A stretch of 64,000 nucleotides of DNA from Acidobacteriota bacterium (GTDB lineage Bacteria > Acidobacteriota > Thermoanaerobaculia > Multivoradales > Multivoraceae): assembly GCA_028875725.1 (NCBI GenBank), contig JAPPCR010000009.1, positions 1 through 64,000 on the forward strand, written 5' to 3'. Below the pieces are notes generated by a model that was not told the DNA's origin, did not search any database, and worked only from the letters and a program-made list of their open reading frames with translations. Below, piece by piece: positions 9,116-18,228 of the stretch; position 1 is the first letter of the stretch, and each line of letters starts with the position of its first letter. The position numbers and the translations under genes are program-made.

Positions 9116-10309
9116 ATGGACACATCGATCGGCTCCGAGTACGACTCCCTCCGCGAGGAGATTCGCTCCTTCCTCACCGCCAATGAGGACGTTGCCGTCC
9201 CGGCCGGTCCTGGCTTCGGCGGTGACGCATCGCAGATCCGTGAAAGAACCCTGGAGTGGCAGAAGCGGCTCTTCGACGCCGGCTACGCCGGCCGCACGAT
9301 CCCCAAGCGCTACGGCGGCGCCGGCCACGAGCCCGATGCCCTCGCGAGCCTGGTGATCGAGGACGAGTTCCAGAACGCCGGGATCTCCCTTGGGATGGAG
9401 AACCAGGGCACCGGAATGTTCGTCCCGACGCTGCTGCACTTCGGCCGCGAGGACCAGAAGCAGGACCTGATTCGGCCCACGATGCGCGGCGAGCTGATCT
9501 GGTGCCAGGGGTACAGCGAGCCGGGATCCGGCTCCGACCTGGCATCGCTGCGGACCTCCGCGGTGCTCGACGGCGACGAGTACGTGATCAACGGTCAGAA
9601 GATCTGGACCAGCGGCGCTCGCGAGGCCGACATGATGTTCGCCCTGATTCGCACCGAAGCGGACGGCGGAAAGCACGGCGGCATCAGCTACATCGTCCTG
9701 TCGATGGACACTCCCGGCCTCGACGTGCGCCCGTTGATGACGATGACCGGCGACGCCTCCTTCAACGAAGTCTTCTTCACCGACGTGCGGGTGCCCGCCA
9801 TGAACGTCGTGGGCCGCCCCGGCCAGGGCTGGGAGGTCGGCACCTACACCCTGCGCTTCGAGCGCAACATGCTCGGCCGCTCGAACACGACCGAGAACTA
9901 CCTCGCCGGCTGCGTCGACATCCTGCGCGAGACCGGCCTGATCGACTCGCCCGTCTACCGGGACCGGCTGCTCAAGCTCGAGGGCCGGGTGCAGGCAATG
10001 AAGTACCACCAGTTGCGCCTTCTCACCGACAGGTTGAAGAAGCGCGACTCCGGCGCCGGTGGACTCATCGTCAAGCTGAACAGCTGCCAGTTGAACTACG
10101 ACGTCTGCGCCCTGGCGATCGACGCGATGGCCGAGCGCGGCGTCCTGAAGCGCGGCTCGAAGCACGTGCGCGACTACGGCAACTGGCAGCGCAACTACAT
10201 GTACGCCCTCGGCCTGATCATCGGCGGCGGCACCGCCCAGATCCAGAAGAACATCATCGGCGAGCGGGGCCTCGGCCTGCCGCGGGAGCCGAAGCCGGCA
10301 GCGGCCTGA
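9116..10309 (+). CDS. Acyl-CoA dehydrogenase, large subunit of a probable pair
   Basis: 397 residues from an ATG at 9116; the longer open frame upstream only shadows the opposite-strand peptidase. Acyl-CoA dehydrogenase fold: N-terminal helices, the FAD/substrate segment WCQGYSEPGSGSDLASL, VINGQKIWTSGA and a C-terminal helical domain ending in GGGTAQIQKNIIGERGLGLP. It would oxidise an acyl-CoA to the 2-enoyl-CoA with FAD and pass electrons to ETF. The second dehydrogenase gene begins 28 bp later in the same direction. In actinobacterial steroid and bile acid catabolism such pairs form alpha2beta2 enzymes, so a heteromeric enzyme for a bulky acyl-CoA is a reasonable but unproven reading. Confidence 0.9.
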   Translation: MDTSIGSEYDSLREEIRSFLTANEDVAVPAGPGFGGDASQIRERTLEWQKRLFDAGYAGRTIPKRYGGAGHEPDALASLVIEDEFQNAGISLGMENQGTGMFVPTLLHFGREDQKQDLIRPTMRGELIWCQGYSEPGSGSDLASLRTSAVLDGDEYVINGQKIWTSGAREADMMFALIRTEADGGKHGGISYIVLSMDTPGLDVRPLMTMTGDASFNEVFFTDVRVPAMNVVGRPGQGWEVGTYTLRFERNMLGRSNTTENYLAGCVDILRETGLIDSPVYRDRLLKLEGRVQAMKYHQLRLLTDRLKKRDSGAGGLIVKLNSCQLNYDVCALAIDAMAERGVLKRGSKHVRDYGNWQRNYMYALGLIIGGGTAQIQKNIIGERGLGLPREPKPAAA

Positions 10310-10337
10310 CGGCCGGGCCCACAAGGAGTCCTCGAAC

Positions 10338-11390
10338 ATGGACTTTGGACTGACGCAGCCGCAGGAGCTGCTCCGAGACTCGATCGCGCGCTTTCTGGCC
10401 CAGGACGTGGGCGTCGAGCGCGTCCGCCAGGTGATGGACTCGGAGTCCGGCCGCGACGCGGCGATCCACGGCCAGCTCGGCGACCAGGGCATCACGGGTC
10501 TCCTGATCGACATGGACCTGGGCGGTTCGGAACTCGGGATGCAGGAGGCGGCGATCGCCGCCCAGGAGATCGGGCGCGCCGCGGCGCCGGTGAACTTCCA
10601 CTCGTCCTACGTCCTGGCGCCGCTGCTGATCGCCGGCGCCGACGCCGGCGAACGCCGAAGCGCCCTGCTCGAAGGGATCGCCGAGGGGAGGACCCTGCTC
10701 ACGCCGATTCTCGACGCGCCGATCGAGAGCGGCCGGGTCGACGGTTCCGTTCTCTACCTGCCCGACGCCACCTGGGCGGACGCCTTCCTGCTCGAAGACG
10801 GGGGCAGTCTGCACCTGCTCGACGCGACCACGCCGGGCATCGACGTGGAGCCCCTTCAGACCGTCGACGACACCCGCCGGGTCGCCGAAGTCACCTTCTC
10901 CAACGTCGACCTGGGCGCGGCCGAGAACCTCGGCGGCAACTCCGACAGCACGCGGCGAGCCGTCCATGCGGCCCAGATCGCCCTCGCCGCCGACGCCCTG
11001 GGCGCCGCCCAGAAGGGGCTGTACATCGCGGTCGAGTACGCCAAGGAGCGCAAGCAGTTCGACCGCATCATCGGCTCCTTCCAGGCGGTCAAGCACATGT
11101 GCGCAGAGGTCCTCACCGAGGTCGAGCCGGTCCAGTCCCTGCTCTGGCACACCGCCGACGTCTGGGACGACGGATCGGACGAGATCGACCACCTCGCTCC
11201 CCTGCTCAAGGCCCACGCCACCGACGTGGCCAACCACGCCGTCACCATGACCACCCAGGTCTTCGGCGGCATCGGCTTCACGCACGAGTGCGACATGCAC
11301 ATCTTCTACAAGCGCGCCGGCTACGACCGCCAGATGCTGGGGAATCCGACGGCGCTGCGGGAAGAGGCGGCGGCGGTGATGTACGGCTGA
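10338..11390 (+). CDS. Acyl-CoA dehydrogenase, small partner subunit
   Basis: 350-residue acyl-CoA dehydrogenase homologue starting with MDFGLTQPQELLRDSIARFL, with an AAGGAG-like site (acaaggagtcc) upstream. It is shorter than classical family members. The first domain carries only the loose motif LLIDMDLGGSELGMQEAAIA where the partner has the full WCQGYSEPGSGS segment. The C-terminal domain retains ERKQFDRIIGSFQAVKHM and QVFGGIGFTHECDMH. This asymmetry fits the second subunit of a two-gene alpha2beta2 dehydrogenase rather than a free-standing homotetramer. It ends 11 bp before the convergent barrel gene. The natural substrate is unknown. Confidence 0.88.
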   Translation: MDFGLTQPQELLRDSIARFLAQDVGVERVRQVMDSESGRDAAIHGQLGDQGITGLLIDMDLGGSELGMQEAAIAAQEIGRAAAPVNFHSSYVLAPLLIAGADAGERRSALLEGIAEGRTLLTPILDAPIESGRVDGSVLYLPDATWADAFLLEDGGSLHLLDATTPGIDVEPLQTVDDTRRVAEVTFSNVDLGAAENLGGNSDSTRRAVHAAQIALAADALGAAQKGLYIAVEYAKERKQFDRIIGSFQAVKHMCAEVLTEVEPVQSLLWHTADVWDDGSDEIDHLAPLLKAHATDVANHAVTMTTQVFGGIGFTHECDMHIFYKRAGYDRQMLGNPTALREEAAAVMYG

Positions 11391-11401
11391 GGCGGACGCC
11401 C

Positions 11402-12232
11402 TCAGTCCGCCGCGCCGAACAGCCGCACCATGCTCACCGTCACGCCTATCCCCTCCGCCTCCACAGCCGAGGGCACGGTGACCCGGACGTCCGGAAAGTC
11501 GGCCACCCAGGACTCGTCGCCGTACTCGCTGTAGGTCGCCTCGAATCGCAAGGCGATCCGGCGGGCGTACTCGCCGCTGCCGAACCGCTTCTCCAGACCG
11601 ACGCCCCAGGTGGTGGCGACCGCATCCACGTCGCGGCCGTCGGCCCCGGAGACGAACTCGGAGGCTGAACACGGCTCGGCGTTCAGACACCCTTCGAAGG
11701 TCGTGCTGAAGCGCGACTTGAAGAGGCGAACGCCGCCGAGCAGGTAGAGGCTCACGTCCCGGGACTGGAGCGAGTCCGGCAGGAAACCAAGCCGCAGGGT
11801 CAGCCCGTAGCTGCGCTTCTTGTCGAGGGACCACGCATCGGGCCAGCTCTCGCCCAGTTGCTTGTGTTCGGGCGATGTGCCCACGCCGGCGAGCCGGCCA
11901 TCCGGCTCGCCGCTGTGGAACATGACGTCGAGTTCCGTACTGAGGTACGCGCCGCCGGCGCCGGGGGCCGTGCGGTAGCCAACGATGAAGCCGGCCGCGA
12001 GATCCACCGTGTCGGCGGAGTCCTGATCGTGGAAGACCATGCCGCGCCGCGGCTCGGGCACGAGGGTGTCCGGATCCGTGTTGTCGACGTTCTTCGAAAA
12101 GGTGGCGTCGAACTGCTCGGCCGAGGCTGTGTAGCCGGCATAGAAGCCGCCTTCCTGGGCAAGAGATTCTCCGGCCAGGATCAGCAGCGACGCGGCGCCG
12201 AGGCCCACTGCCCTGAGCTTGCGCATCTTCAT
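11402..12232 (-). CDS. Putative outer-membrane beta-barrel protein
   Basis: 276 residues with a signal peptide (LGAASLLILAGESLAQ). The mature part alternates polar and hydrophobic residues in short strands typical of an 8-12 strand barrel (FYAGYTASAEQF, GFIVGYRTAPGAGGAY, YGLTLRLGFLP, RIALRFEATYSEYGD). It has two cysteines about 40 residues before the last third (GCLNAEPC) that could form a loop disulfide. No characterised family is recognised. It is the last of four consecutive minus-strand genes for exported proteins, 10 bp after the serine hydrolase, so a shared transcript is likely. The last residues (VSMVRLFGAAD) do not end in the canonical aromatic, so assembly through BamA is inferred from the strand pattern only. 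Confidence 0.65.
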   Translation of the reverse strand: MKMRKLRAVGLGAASLLILAGESLAQEGGFYAGYTASAEQFDATFSKNVDNTDPDTLVPEPRRGMVFHDQDSADTVDLAAGFIVGYRTAPGAGGAYLSTELDVMFHSGEPDGRLAGVGTSPEHKQLGESWPDAWSLDKKRSYGLTLRLGFLPDSLQSRDVSLYLLGGVRLFKSRFSTTFEGCLNAEPCSASEFVSGADGRDVDAVATTWGVGLEKRFGSGEYARRIALRFEATYSEYGDESWVADFPDVRVTVPSAVEAEGIGVTVSMVRLFGAAD

Positions 12233-12242
12233 CTCCTCGCGC

Positions 12243-13592
12243 CTACTCCACGATCGCCTGATAGGTCAGCACTTCCATCGTCGGACGCAGGGGATAGGTG
12301 CCGGTAGGCAGCAACTGGGTCAGCACCATCGCGACGAGGTCCTCCTCCGGATCGACGAGGAAGTCGGTCGAGGCGGCGCCGCCCCAGCCGTAGGTGCCCG
12401 GCGAGGCCGGCAGACCGGTCAGTCCGGTGTCGGTGATCGAGTAGCCGCCGAGGCCGTAGCCCATGCCCTCGCTCATCCCCATGTCGAGATTGAGGCTCGA
12501 CATCGGCGACGGCCCGTAGGCCGCTCCCAGGTGGTTGTCCATCATCAGGGCCACCGTCTCCGGTCCGAGGATCCGCACCCCGTCGAGCTCGCCGCCGTTC
12601 GCCAGCATCTGGGCAAAGCGCAGGTAGTCGCCGGCGGTGGCGACCAGGCCGGAACCGCCCATCTCGACCTTCGGCGGCTTGCGGTAGGCGCTGGCCTCGG
12701 GATCGTCGAAGACGACGATGCCGCCCTCGGGCGTCGGCGCGTAGTTCACGGCGAGACGATCGAGCTTCTCGTCCGGAACGTAGAAGTCCGTGTCGACCAT
12801 GGCCAGCGGGTCGAAGATGCGCTCCTTCAGGAAGTCCCGGAAGCTCTGCCCCGAGACGACTTCGACCACCCGGCCCGCGACCTCCAGCCCGACGCTGTAG
12901 TTCCAGGCGGTGCCGGGGTGAGCGAGCAGAGGCTGCTTCGCCAGCTCCCGGACATAGTGCGCCAGGTCGTCGTGGGGAACGGCGTCCGCCGAACCCTCGA
13001 GTCCCGCCGTCGCGTAGCTGGCGGCCACCGGGCTGGGGATGAAGGTGTAGGTCAGCCCGGACGTGTGTGTCATCAGGTCGCGGATGACGATCGGCCGTCG
13101 CGGCGGCTCCGTCTCCATGTCATCGCCGTCGCCGGAGACGTAGACCTGCGTGCCGGCAAACTCGGGAAGGACCTGGGACAGAGGCGTCGACAGCAGGAAG
13201 TGGCCCTCCTCCCAGAGCATCATCAGCGCCGCCGAAGCGATCGGCTTGGTCATCGAGTACATGCGGAAGAGCGTGTCCTCGGTCATCGGCTCGCCGGCCT
13301 CGACGTCCTGGTAACCGCTGGCCTCGAAGTGCACGACCTGACCGTCGCGGGCGACGACGGTGATCACGCCGGACAGCTTGCCGTCCGTCACGTAGCGTTC
13401 GAACACCGGCCGGATCCGCTCGAGCCGTTCGCTCGACATGCCGGCGCTCTCGGGCGTTACGCGAGGCAGGCCCGCAAACGTGCCGGCGGCGTCCGTGCTG
13501 TCCGCCTCCTGTGGCGCGCACGCGGCGAGCAGGGCGGCGGCAAGGATGGAAGCGAGAGCGCCGCTGAAGATCTTTCGCTGGTGCATGTTCAA
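12243..13592 (-). CDS. Class C beta-lactamase-like serine hydrolase, lipoprotein
   Basis: 449-residue exported serine hydrolase. A lipoprotein signal (LAAALLAAC, lipidated Cys25) anchors it to a membrane. The beta-lactamase/EstB fold is shown by S113-M-T-K116 (catalytic SxxK), Y232-S-V234 (YxN-type position with V in place of N), HTSG at 176-179 and a late GWGGAAST in place of the KTG box. Family members act as carboxylesterases, D-aminopeptidases or transesterases rather than true beta-lactamases, especially with this GWGGA motif. It sits 8 bp after a sialidase-like gene and 10 bp before a barrel gene. An esterase or deacylase acting on an external polymer or ester is the best guess; antibiotic resistance is not indicated. 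Confidence 0.88.
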   Translation of the reverse strand: MNMHQRKIFSGALASILAAALLAACAPQEADSTDAAGTFAGLPRVTPESAGMSSERLERIRPVFERYVTDGKLSGVITVVARDGQVVHFEASGYQDVEAGEPMTEDTLFRMYSMTKPIASAALMMLWEEGHFLLSTPLSQVLPEFAGTQVYVSGDGDDMETEPPRRPIVIRDLMTHTSGLTYTFIPSPVAASYATAGLEGSADAVPHDDLAHYVRELAKQPLLAHPGTAWNYSVGLEVAGRVVEVVSGQSFRDFLKERIFDPLAMVDTDFYVPDEKLDRLAVNYAPTPEGGIVVFDDPEASAYRKPPKVEMGGSGLVATAGDYLRFAQMLANGGELDGVRILGPETVALMMDNHLGAAYGPSPMSSLNLDMGMSEGMGYGLGGYSITDTGLTGLPASPGTYGWGGAASTDFLVDPEEDLVAMVLTQLLPTGTYPLRPTMEVLTYQAIVE

Positions 13593-13600
13593 GTCCTCTC

Positions 13601-14881
13601 TCAGTCGTCGCCGAGCAGCCAGGTCTCATCGAAGCTGACGTGCTTGATGCTCTTTCCCTGGCCGCCGTCGTCGAGTGCGCCGGCGACGTGGTAGCTGTAA
13701 GTCACGTGGATGCGGCCGTCCCGCGCCTGGACGACGGACGGGTAGTGGTAGCGGCCGACGCCCTTCTCCTCGCGCTCGATGTAGCGCCTGCGCTTGAAGG
13801 TCCTGCCCTCGTCCTCGGAGACCGATACCGCGAGCCGGTAGCGGCCGTCCGGGATGTCGTTGTGGACGACGATCCAGCGGCCGCTCTCGAGCTTCAGGAC
13901 TTCAAGGCCGGCGCCGGTCTCAACCAGGTCCGGGTGGTCGCGGGCGATGGACCACGTGGCGCCCAGATCCCGGGACTCCGCGACGTGAGCCCGCTTGGGC
14001 GGCGGGCCGTTGTCGCGCATGTAGGCGACGAGGGTGCCGTCGTCGCGAAGCGCGAAGGTGGGCTGGATGTTGCCGCCGCCGATGATCGGCTCGCTCATCG
14101 TCCAGGTGTGGCCGCCGTCGTCGCTGTACGTGGCGGAAGCGAAGCTGAAACCGTCCGAGTAGAGCCCCAGAAGCAGCCGCTGGCCCCCTTCGGGAAGCGG
14201 CAGGATGACCGGATGGGCGCGGGTGAACCAGCCGATGCGGCGGGTCAGCTTGTCCGCCGCCTGCTCCAGATTGCGGGCCGCCCACTGCCGGGCCGACTCC
14301 GGTGCGGCAGGATCCCTGGCGTCCGCGAAGCCGAGGCTCCGGAAGTACTCGTCCGTCCTCTCAGCCACAAGGTCGTGAAAACCGTCGCCGGGCTTCATGT
14401 GGAGCACGTCCTGCCACTGCCACACCGGCGGCCCCGGCCCGTCGAAGTCGGTCGAGACCTTGACCTTCATCAGCGCGCTTTCCCACAGGTTCGCCTGGAT
14501 CGTGGGCCAGAACAGCCACAGCCGGTAGCCGCCCGCGCTGACCGGCTCGACCAGCAGGGTGCAGTTCGTGTCGGGAAATCCTGGCGTGTCCGCGAGCAGG
14601 AAAGGCTCGCTCCAGGCAGTGCCACCAGCCCGGAGGCGGGCGCCCATGATCCGCACGTCGTCGGATCGCCGCTCGCCCGATCCATGGAACCAGGCCACCA
14701 GCAGATCGCCGTTCGGAAGTTCGACCACGGAAGAGCCGTGGTTGTGCCAGTGCTCGAGCGGGAAGATCAGCTCCCCCACCGGACCCTGGGCATCCGATCC
14801 CGCCTGGGCGGAGGCCGGCACGGCCGCGAGAATCGCGGCCGACGCGAGGACCACGGCCAGCCGGATCGGCTCAACTGCCAC
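13601..14881 (-). CDS. Exported sialidase-like BNR/Asp-box protein
   Basis: 426 residues with an N-terminal signal peptide (VVLASAAILAAVPASAQA). The body is a six-bladed propeller of the BNR_2/sialidase-like type. Asp boxes are visible as YSDDGGHTWT and ESRDLGATWS, with a weaker VSEDEGRTF, and an early NHGSSVVELPNGDLLVAWF motif is common in this family. In true sialidases an arginine triad, Tyr and Asp cleave terminal sialic acid; I cannot place that full set here, so the substrate may be another glycan. It lies 5 bp after the PQQ-like propeller gene and 8 bp before the serine hydrolase, in what looks like a four-gene exported-protein operon. Confidence 0.8.
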   Translation of the reverse strand: MAVEPIRLAVVLASAAILAAVPASAQAGSDAQGPVGELIFPLEHWHNHGSSVVELPNGDLLVAWFHGSGERRSDDVRIMGARLRAGGTAWSEPFLLADTPGFPDTNCTLLVEPVSAGGYRLWLFWPTIQANLWESALMKVKVSTDFDGPGPPVWQWQDVLHMKPGDGFHDLVAERTDEYFRSLGFADARDPAAPESARQWAARNLEQAADKLTRRIGWFTRAHPVILPLPEGGQRLLLGLYSDGFSFASATYSDDGGHTWTMSEPIIGGGNIQPTFALRDDGTLVAYMRDNGPPPKRAHVAESRDLGATWSIARDHPDLVETGAGLEVLKLESGRWIVVHNDIPDGRYRLAVSVSEDEGRTFKRRRYIEREEKGVGRYHYPSVVQARDGRIHVTYSYHVAGALDDGGQGKSIKHVSFDETWLLGDD

Positions 14882-14886
14882 GAGCG

Positions 14887-16233
14887 CTATTCGGCGGCCA
14901 GGGACACACGGATGATCTCCTCGTCATTGCGCGCGACGATGTGGCGGTTGGCATAGGCCGGGTGCGTCCAGTTCACCATCGCATCGAAGAGGCGCCGCGG
15001 ACCGAAACCGGACTGCGTCGTCGGTTCGATCAGCCTGGTGCGATCGATCTCTTCGTAGCCGTCGCGCGAGAAGCGGGCGATGATCAGGTCACCGAGATCG
15101 TTGTTCACGAACCAGCGGTCGCCGTGCCTGACCATGAAGGCTGTCCCCCAGCGGCCCTGCCGGGTCATCTCGTCGCTCTCCCAGAGCCGGGAGCCATCGG
15201 CGGCGTTCAGACCCCGGAGCTGACCGTAGCTGCAGACGCCGTAGATCGTGTCGCCCTCCAGGATCGGCGTCGTGATCAGGGAGTGGAGTCCCTCCGTCTC
15301 CTCCGGCATCTCGCTGCGGCTCTGTCCGCGCCACAGCTCCCGCACCTCGGGCTTCTCGGAGTCGAACTCGAGCAGCAGCGAACCGCGATAGAACTGGCTG
15401 AAGAGCAGCCGGTCGCCGTCGATAACCGGAGTCGTCACGGTCATCCCCGAGGCCACTTCCCAGGGCACGCTCCAGTAGACCTCGCCGCTCGCCGGGTTGA
15501 GTGAGTTGACCGCCTTCGGCTCCCAGATGACGAGTTGCTCGACGCCGCCGCGCTCGAAGATCATCGGCTGGCCGTAGCCCATCTCCCAGTCCGAGGAAAG
15601 CGACCGCCAGACTTCTTCGCCCGTCTGCTTGTCGAAGGCGATCACCTTGCCGTCCGGTTCAGCGCCCACGACCTGAATCAACAGGTCGCCGTAAACGAGC
15701 GGCGAGCTCGTGAAGCCCCAGATCGTGATACTGGCGTTGCCCTGCTCCACGGAGTCGTAGCTCCAGATCACCTCGCCGGTCTCGGCTTCAAGCGCGATCA
15801 GATGGCCAACGGCGCCCATCACGTAGAGCGTGTCGCCGTCGACGGTCGGCGTCGAACGCGGACCGATCGCGTAGCTCTGCTGCAGCGCCGAGTAGTTCAC
15901 GTCCCACTCGTGACTCCAGAGCTCCTCGCCGGTCTCCTCGTCGAGCGCCAGCACGCGTTCCTTGCCCGTGATGGCGCGCGTTCCCTCAATACGCTGCCAG
16001 TCGGTTACGAACACGCGGCCGTCCGCCACCACCGGCCCCGAGTAGCCGCCGCGGATGGGAACACGCCAAACCACCTCGAGGCCCCCCTCGGGGAACTGCT
16101 CCAGGATGCCGTCCTCCTGCCACACGCCGGAGCGGTCCGCGCCCCGCCACTGCGGCCAGTCGTCGGCTATCGCCGGCACGCACAGCGTCAGACCGAGCAC
16201 CAGACCAAAGATGCGAATCGCTATGCCTTGCAT
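14887..16233 (-). CDS. PQQ-binding-like beta-propeller protein, exported
   Basis: 448 residues with a signal peptide (IFGLVLGLTLCVPAIA). After the signal come DDWPQWRGADRSGV and a series of propeller blades marked by LDEETGEELWSHEW, LEAETGEVIWSYDS, FDKQTGEEVWRSLS and LNPASGEVYWSVPW. These AxxxGxxxW repeats match the PQQ-like/BamB-type eight-bladed propeller. Such proteins are either scaffold subunits or quinoprotein-like enzymes. No dehydrogenase catalytic loop is recognisable, so a binding or structural role is favoured. It is first in the four-gene exported run and is distantly related to the propeller gene at 47 kb. The start ATG at 16233 has AAGGGA-like bases (agaagggacc on the plus strand marks the upstream side). 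Confidence 0.82.
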   Translation of the reverse strand: MQGIAIRIFGLVLGLTLCVPAIADDWPQWRGADRSGVWQEDGILEQFPEGGLEVVWRVPIRGGYSGPVVADGRVFVTDWQRIEGTRAITGKERVLALDEETGEELWSHEWDVNYSALQQSYAIGPRSTPTVDGDTLYVMGAVGHLIALEAETGEVIWSYDSVEQGNASITIWGFTSSPLVYGDLLIQVVGAEPDGKVIAFDKQTGEEVWRSLSSDWEMGYGQPMIFERGGVEQLVIWEPKAVNSLNPASGEVYWSVPWEVASGMTVTTPVIDGDRLLFSQFYRGSLLLEFDSEKPEVRELWRGQSRSEMPEETEGLHSLITTPILEGDTIYGVCSYGQLRGLNAADGSRLWESDEMTRQGRWGTAFMVRHGDRWFVNNDLGDLIIARFSRDGYEEIDRTRLIEPTTQSGFGPRRLFDAMVNWTHPAYANRHIVARNDEEIIRVSLAAE

Positions 16234-16329
16234 GAGAAGGGACCTCCTGCTCCTTGGCTGCGCCCACTCGCTCGTCGGCGCGTGTTCTGCAATGACGGCG
16301 CAACGGTAGCAGCAACGTGCTCTGGGTGC

Positions 16330-16347
16330 GCGGGTCTTCTGACCCGC
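16330..16347. other. Perfect hairpin GCGGGTC-TTCT-GACCCGC
   Basis: A 7-bp perfect stem closed by a TTCT tetraloop in the 256-bp stretch between the propeller operon and glnA. No T-tract follows on either strand, so an intrinsic terminator is not proven. It may instead be part of a dispersed structured repeat. The rest of this stretch has no open frame I would support. Confidence 0.4.
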
Positions 16348-16446
16348 CCTCGGTCGGAGCCGCGAAGCGGCGCAGACGGGGCAACAAGGCCGCCGGCCGG
16401 AGGTCGGCGACCACTTTGGACGCCGCCTGCGGCGGCAGCCGGTGGG

Positions 16447-16477
16447 GGCGCCGGCGCACCCAGAATGCGCCGGCGCC
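16447..16477 (-). terminator. 12-bp perfect palindrome downstream of glnA
   Basis: GGCGCCGGCGCA, a 7-base loop, then TGCGCCGGCGCC: a perfect 12-bp stem that begins 13 bp after the glnA stop codon. Its position fits transcription termination or 3-prime end protection of the glnA mRNA. It lacks a following U-run, so termination would have to be Rho-assisted or the stem may act as a processing barrier. Confidence 0.5.
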
Positions 16478-16489
16478 GTGACCAGGTGC

Positions 16490-17911
16490 CTAGATGTCGT
16501 AGTACAGCGCGAACTCGTGCGGGTGCGGCCGCAAGGCCACCTCCTGGCACTCGCTCTCCCGCTTGTACGCGATGTGGTTCTCGATCACGTCCTCGTCGAA
16601 GACGCCGCCGGCGGTCAGGAACTCGTGGTCCTCCTCGAGGGCGTCGAGCGCTTCGTCCAGGGTCGCCGGCGTGGTCGGAACGCCCTGGCTCTCCTCCGGC
16701 GACAGATCGTAGATGTCGACGTCGAGCGAGCTGCCCGGGTCGATCTCGTTCTGAATGCCGTCGAGCGCCGCCATCAGCAGAGCCGCGAAGGCGAGGTACG
16801 GGTTGCAGCTCGGGTCGGGGCAACGGAACTCGACCCGCTTCGCCTTCGGCGACGGCGAGTACATCGGGATCCGCACCGCCGCGCTCCGGTTGCGCTGCGA
16901 GTACACAAGGTTCACCGGCGCCTCGAAGCCCGGCACGAGCCGCTTGTAGCTGTTCGTCGTCGGGTTGGTGAAGGCGAGCAGTGCCGGCGCGTGCTTGAGC
17001 AGGCCGCCGATCGCGTGCATCGCCATGTCCGAGAGGCCGGCGTAGCCGTCGCCCGCGAAGAGAGGCACTCCATCCTTCCAGAGCGAGAGGTGGGTGTGCA
17101 TGCCGCTGCCGTTGTCCTCGAACAGGGGCTTCGGCATGAAGGTGACCGTCTTGCCGTGACGGGCGGCGGTGTTCTTGATGATGTACTTGTAGAGCATCAT
17201 CGCGTCCGCCATCTCTACGAGGGGCGCGAACCGCAGGTCGATCTCGGCCTGACCGCCGGTGCCGACCTCGTGGTGCTGGCACTCGGGGTTGAGACCGAGC
17301 TCCTCCATCGTGAGGATCATCTCGCTCCGCATATCCTGGTGCTTGTCGGTCGGCGGCACCGGGAAGTAGCCCTCCTTGTACCGCGGCTTGTAGCCAAGGT
17401 TCGGACCTTCGTCGGCGCCGCTGTTCCAGCGGCCCTCGATCGAGTCGACCTCGTAGAAGCCGAAGTTCGGACCGCCGTCGAAACGCACGTCGTCGAAGAT
17501 GAAGAACTCGGCCTCCGGGCCGAAGAAGGCGGTGTCCGCCAGACCCGTCGACTGCACGTAGGCCTCGGCCGCCCGGGCGACACCGCGCGGGTCGCGGCCG
17601 TAGCTCTCCCGCGTGATCGGATCGACGATGTTGCAGGTCATGACGAGCGTCTTGTGCTCGAAGTAAGGGTCGATGAACGCCGTGTCCGCGTCGGGGACCA
17701 CCAGCATGTCCGACTCGTTGATCACCTGCCAGCCGCGGATGCTCGAGCCGTCGAAGCCGAGCCCGTCCTCGAAGGTGCCCTCGTCGACCTCGCGGGCCGG
17801 CACCGAGAAGTGCTGCCACAAGCCGGGAAAGTCGGTGAACCGGAAATCGACGATCTGGATCCCCTCATCGCGGATCCGATCGAGAATCGACTTGGGGCTT
17901 GCTCCTGACAT
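16490..17911 (-). CDS. glnA: Type I glutamine synthetase
   Basis: Makes glutamine from glutamate, ammonia and ATP; main ammonium-assimilation enzyme. The start ATG at 17911 follows AAAGGAG with a 6-base spacer and gives 473 residues, the usual GSI length; an upstream in-frame extension has no homology. Visible motifs: [20 protein letters not shown] (metal-binding glutamates), [45 protein letters not shown], and [10 protein letters not shown] with active-site arginines. A tyrosine in DIYDLSPEE lies where GSI-beta enzymes are adenylylated, so GlnE-type control is possible. No GlnB or NtrBC gene is adjacent. It has its own upstream region of about 300 bp and a strong palindrome after the stop, suggesting a monocistronic unit. 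Confidence 0.97.
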   Translation of the reverse strand: MSGASPKSILDRIRDEGIQIVDFRFTDFPGLWQHFSVPAREVDEGTFEDGLGFDGSSIRGWQVINESDMLVVPDADTAFIDPYFEHKTLVMTCNIVDPITRESYGRDPRGVARAAEAYVQSTGLADTAFFGPEAEFFIFDDVRFDGGPNFGFYEVDSIEGRWNSGADEGPNLGYKPRYKEGYFPVPPTDKHQDMRSEMILTMEELGLNPECQHHEVGTGGQAEIDLRFAPLVEMADAMMLYKYIIKNTAARHGKTVTFMPKPLFEDNGSGMHTHLSLWKDGVPLFAGDGYAGLSDMAMHAIGGLLKHAPALLAFTNPTTNSYKRLVPGFEAPVNLVYSQRNRSAAVRIPMYSPSPKAKRVEFRCPDPSCNPYLAFAALLMAALDGIQNEIDPGSSLDVDIYDLSPEESQGVPTTPATLDEALDALEEDHEFLTAGGVFDEDVIENHIAYKRESECQEVALRPHPHEFALYYDI

Positions 17912-18228
17912 GAAGTTCTCCTTTGCTGTTCCTTGCTGCGGACCGAGCCGCGCCAAATCTGTTGTGGCCGAGACGCCGCCCGGCCGCACGCTCAAACACG
18001 AATCGCCAAGGCCGCGTGTCTATCAGCGCGGCCATGAACTAGGCAAGCCACGGGCCGGACGCTATAGATTTCGGTAGCAACGTCCATGCCCAACCCGTGT
18101 TCCGGCGAAGAACCGGCCTCCGCGCTGCGAATGAACCGCCCGAACCATCCGGCCGGGCCTCGGGGAGGCGACAACTCTGTCGTCTACAGGCCCCCGGATC
18201 CCACGTTTCTGTAGCACCGCCTGCGCGG
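17912..18228. other. 317-bp noncoding stretch upstream of glnA
   Basis: No credible coding frame. It should contain the glnA promoter on the minus strand. One weak candidate is TTGCCT at 18046-18041 with TAGACA at 18022-18017, an 18-bp spacer. An imperfect stem with GTAGC (18211-18215) and GCTAC (18228-18232) arms spans the stop codon of the ybeY-era gene and may form the 3-prime end of that transcript. No PII or sigma-54 type site was recognised. Confidence 0.3.

Noticed and set aside
12243..13592. Antibiotic-resistance beta-lactamase
   Set aside because: GWGGA in place of KTG and a YSV variant fit the EstB-like hydrolase group instead.
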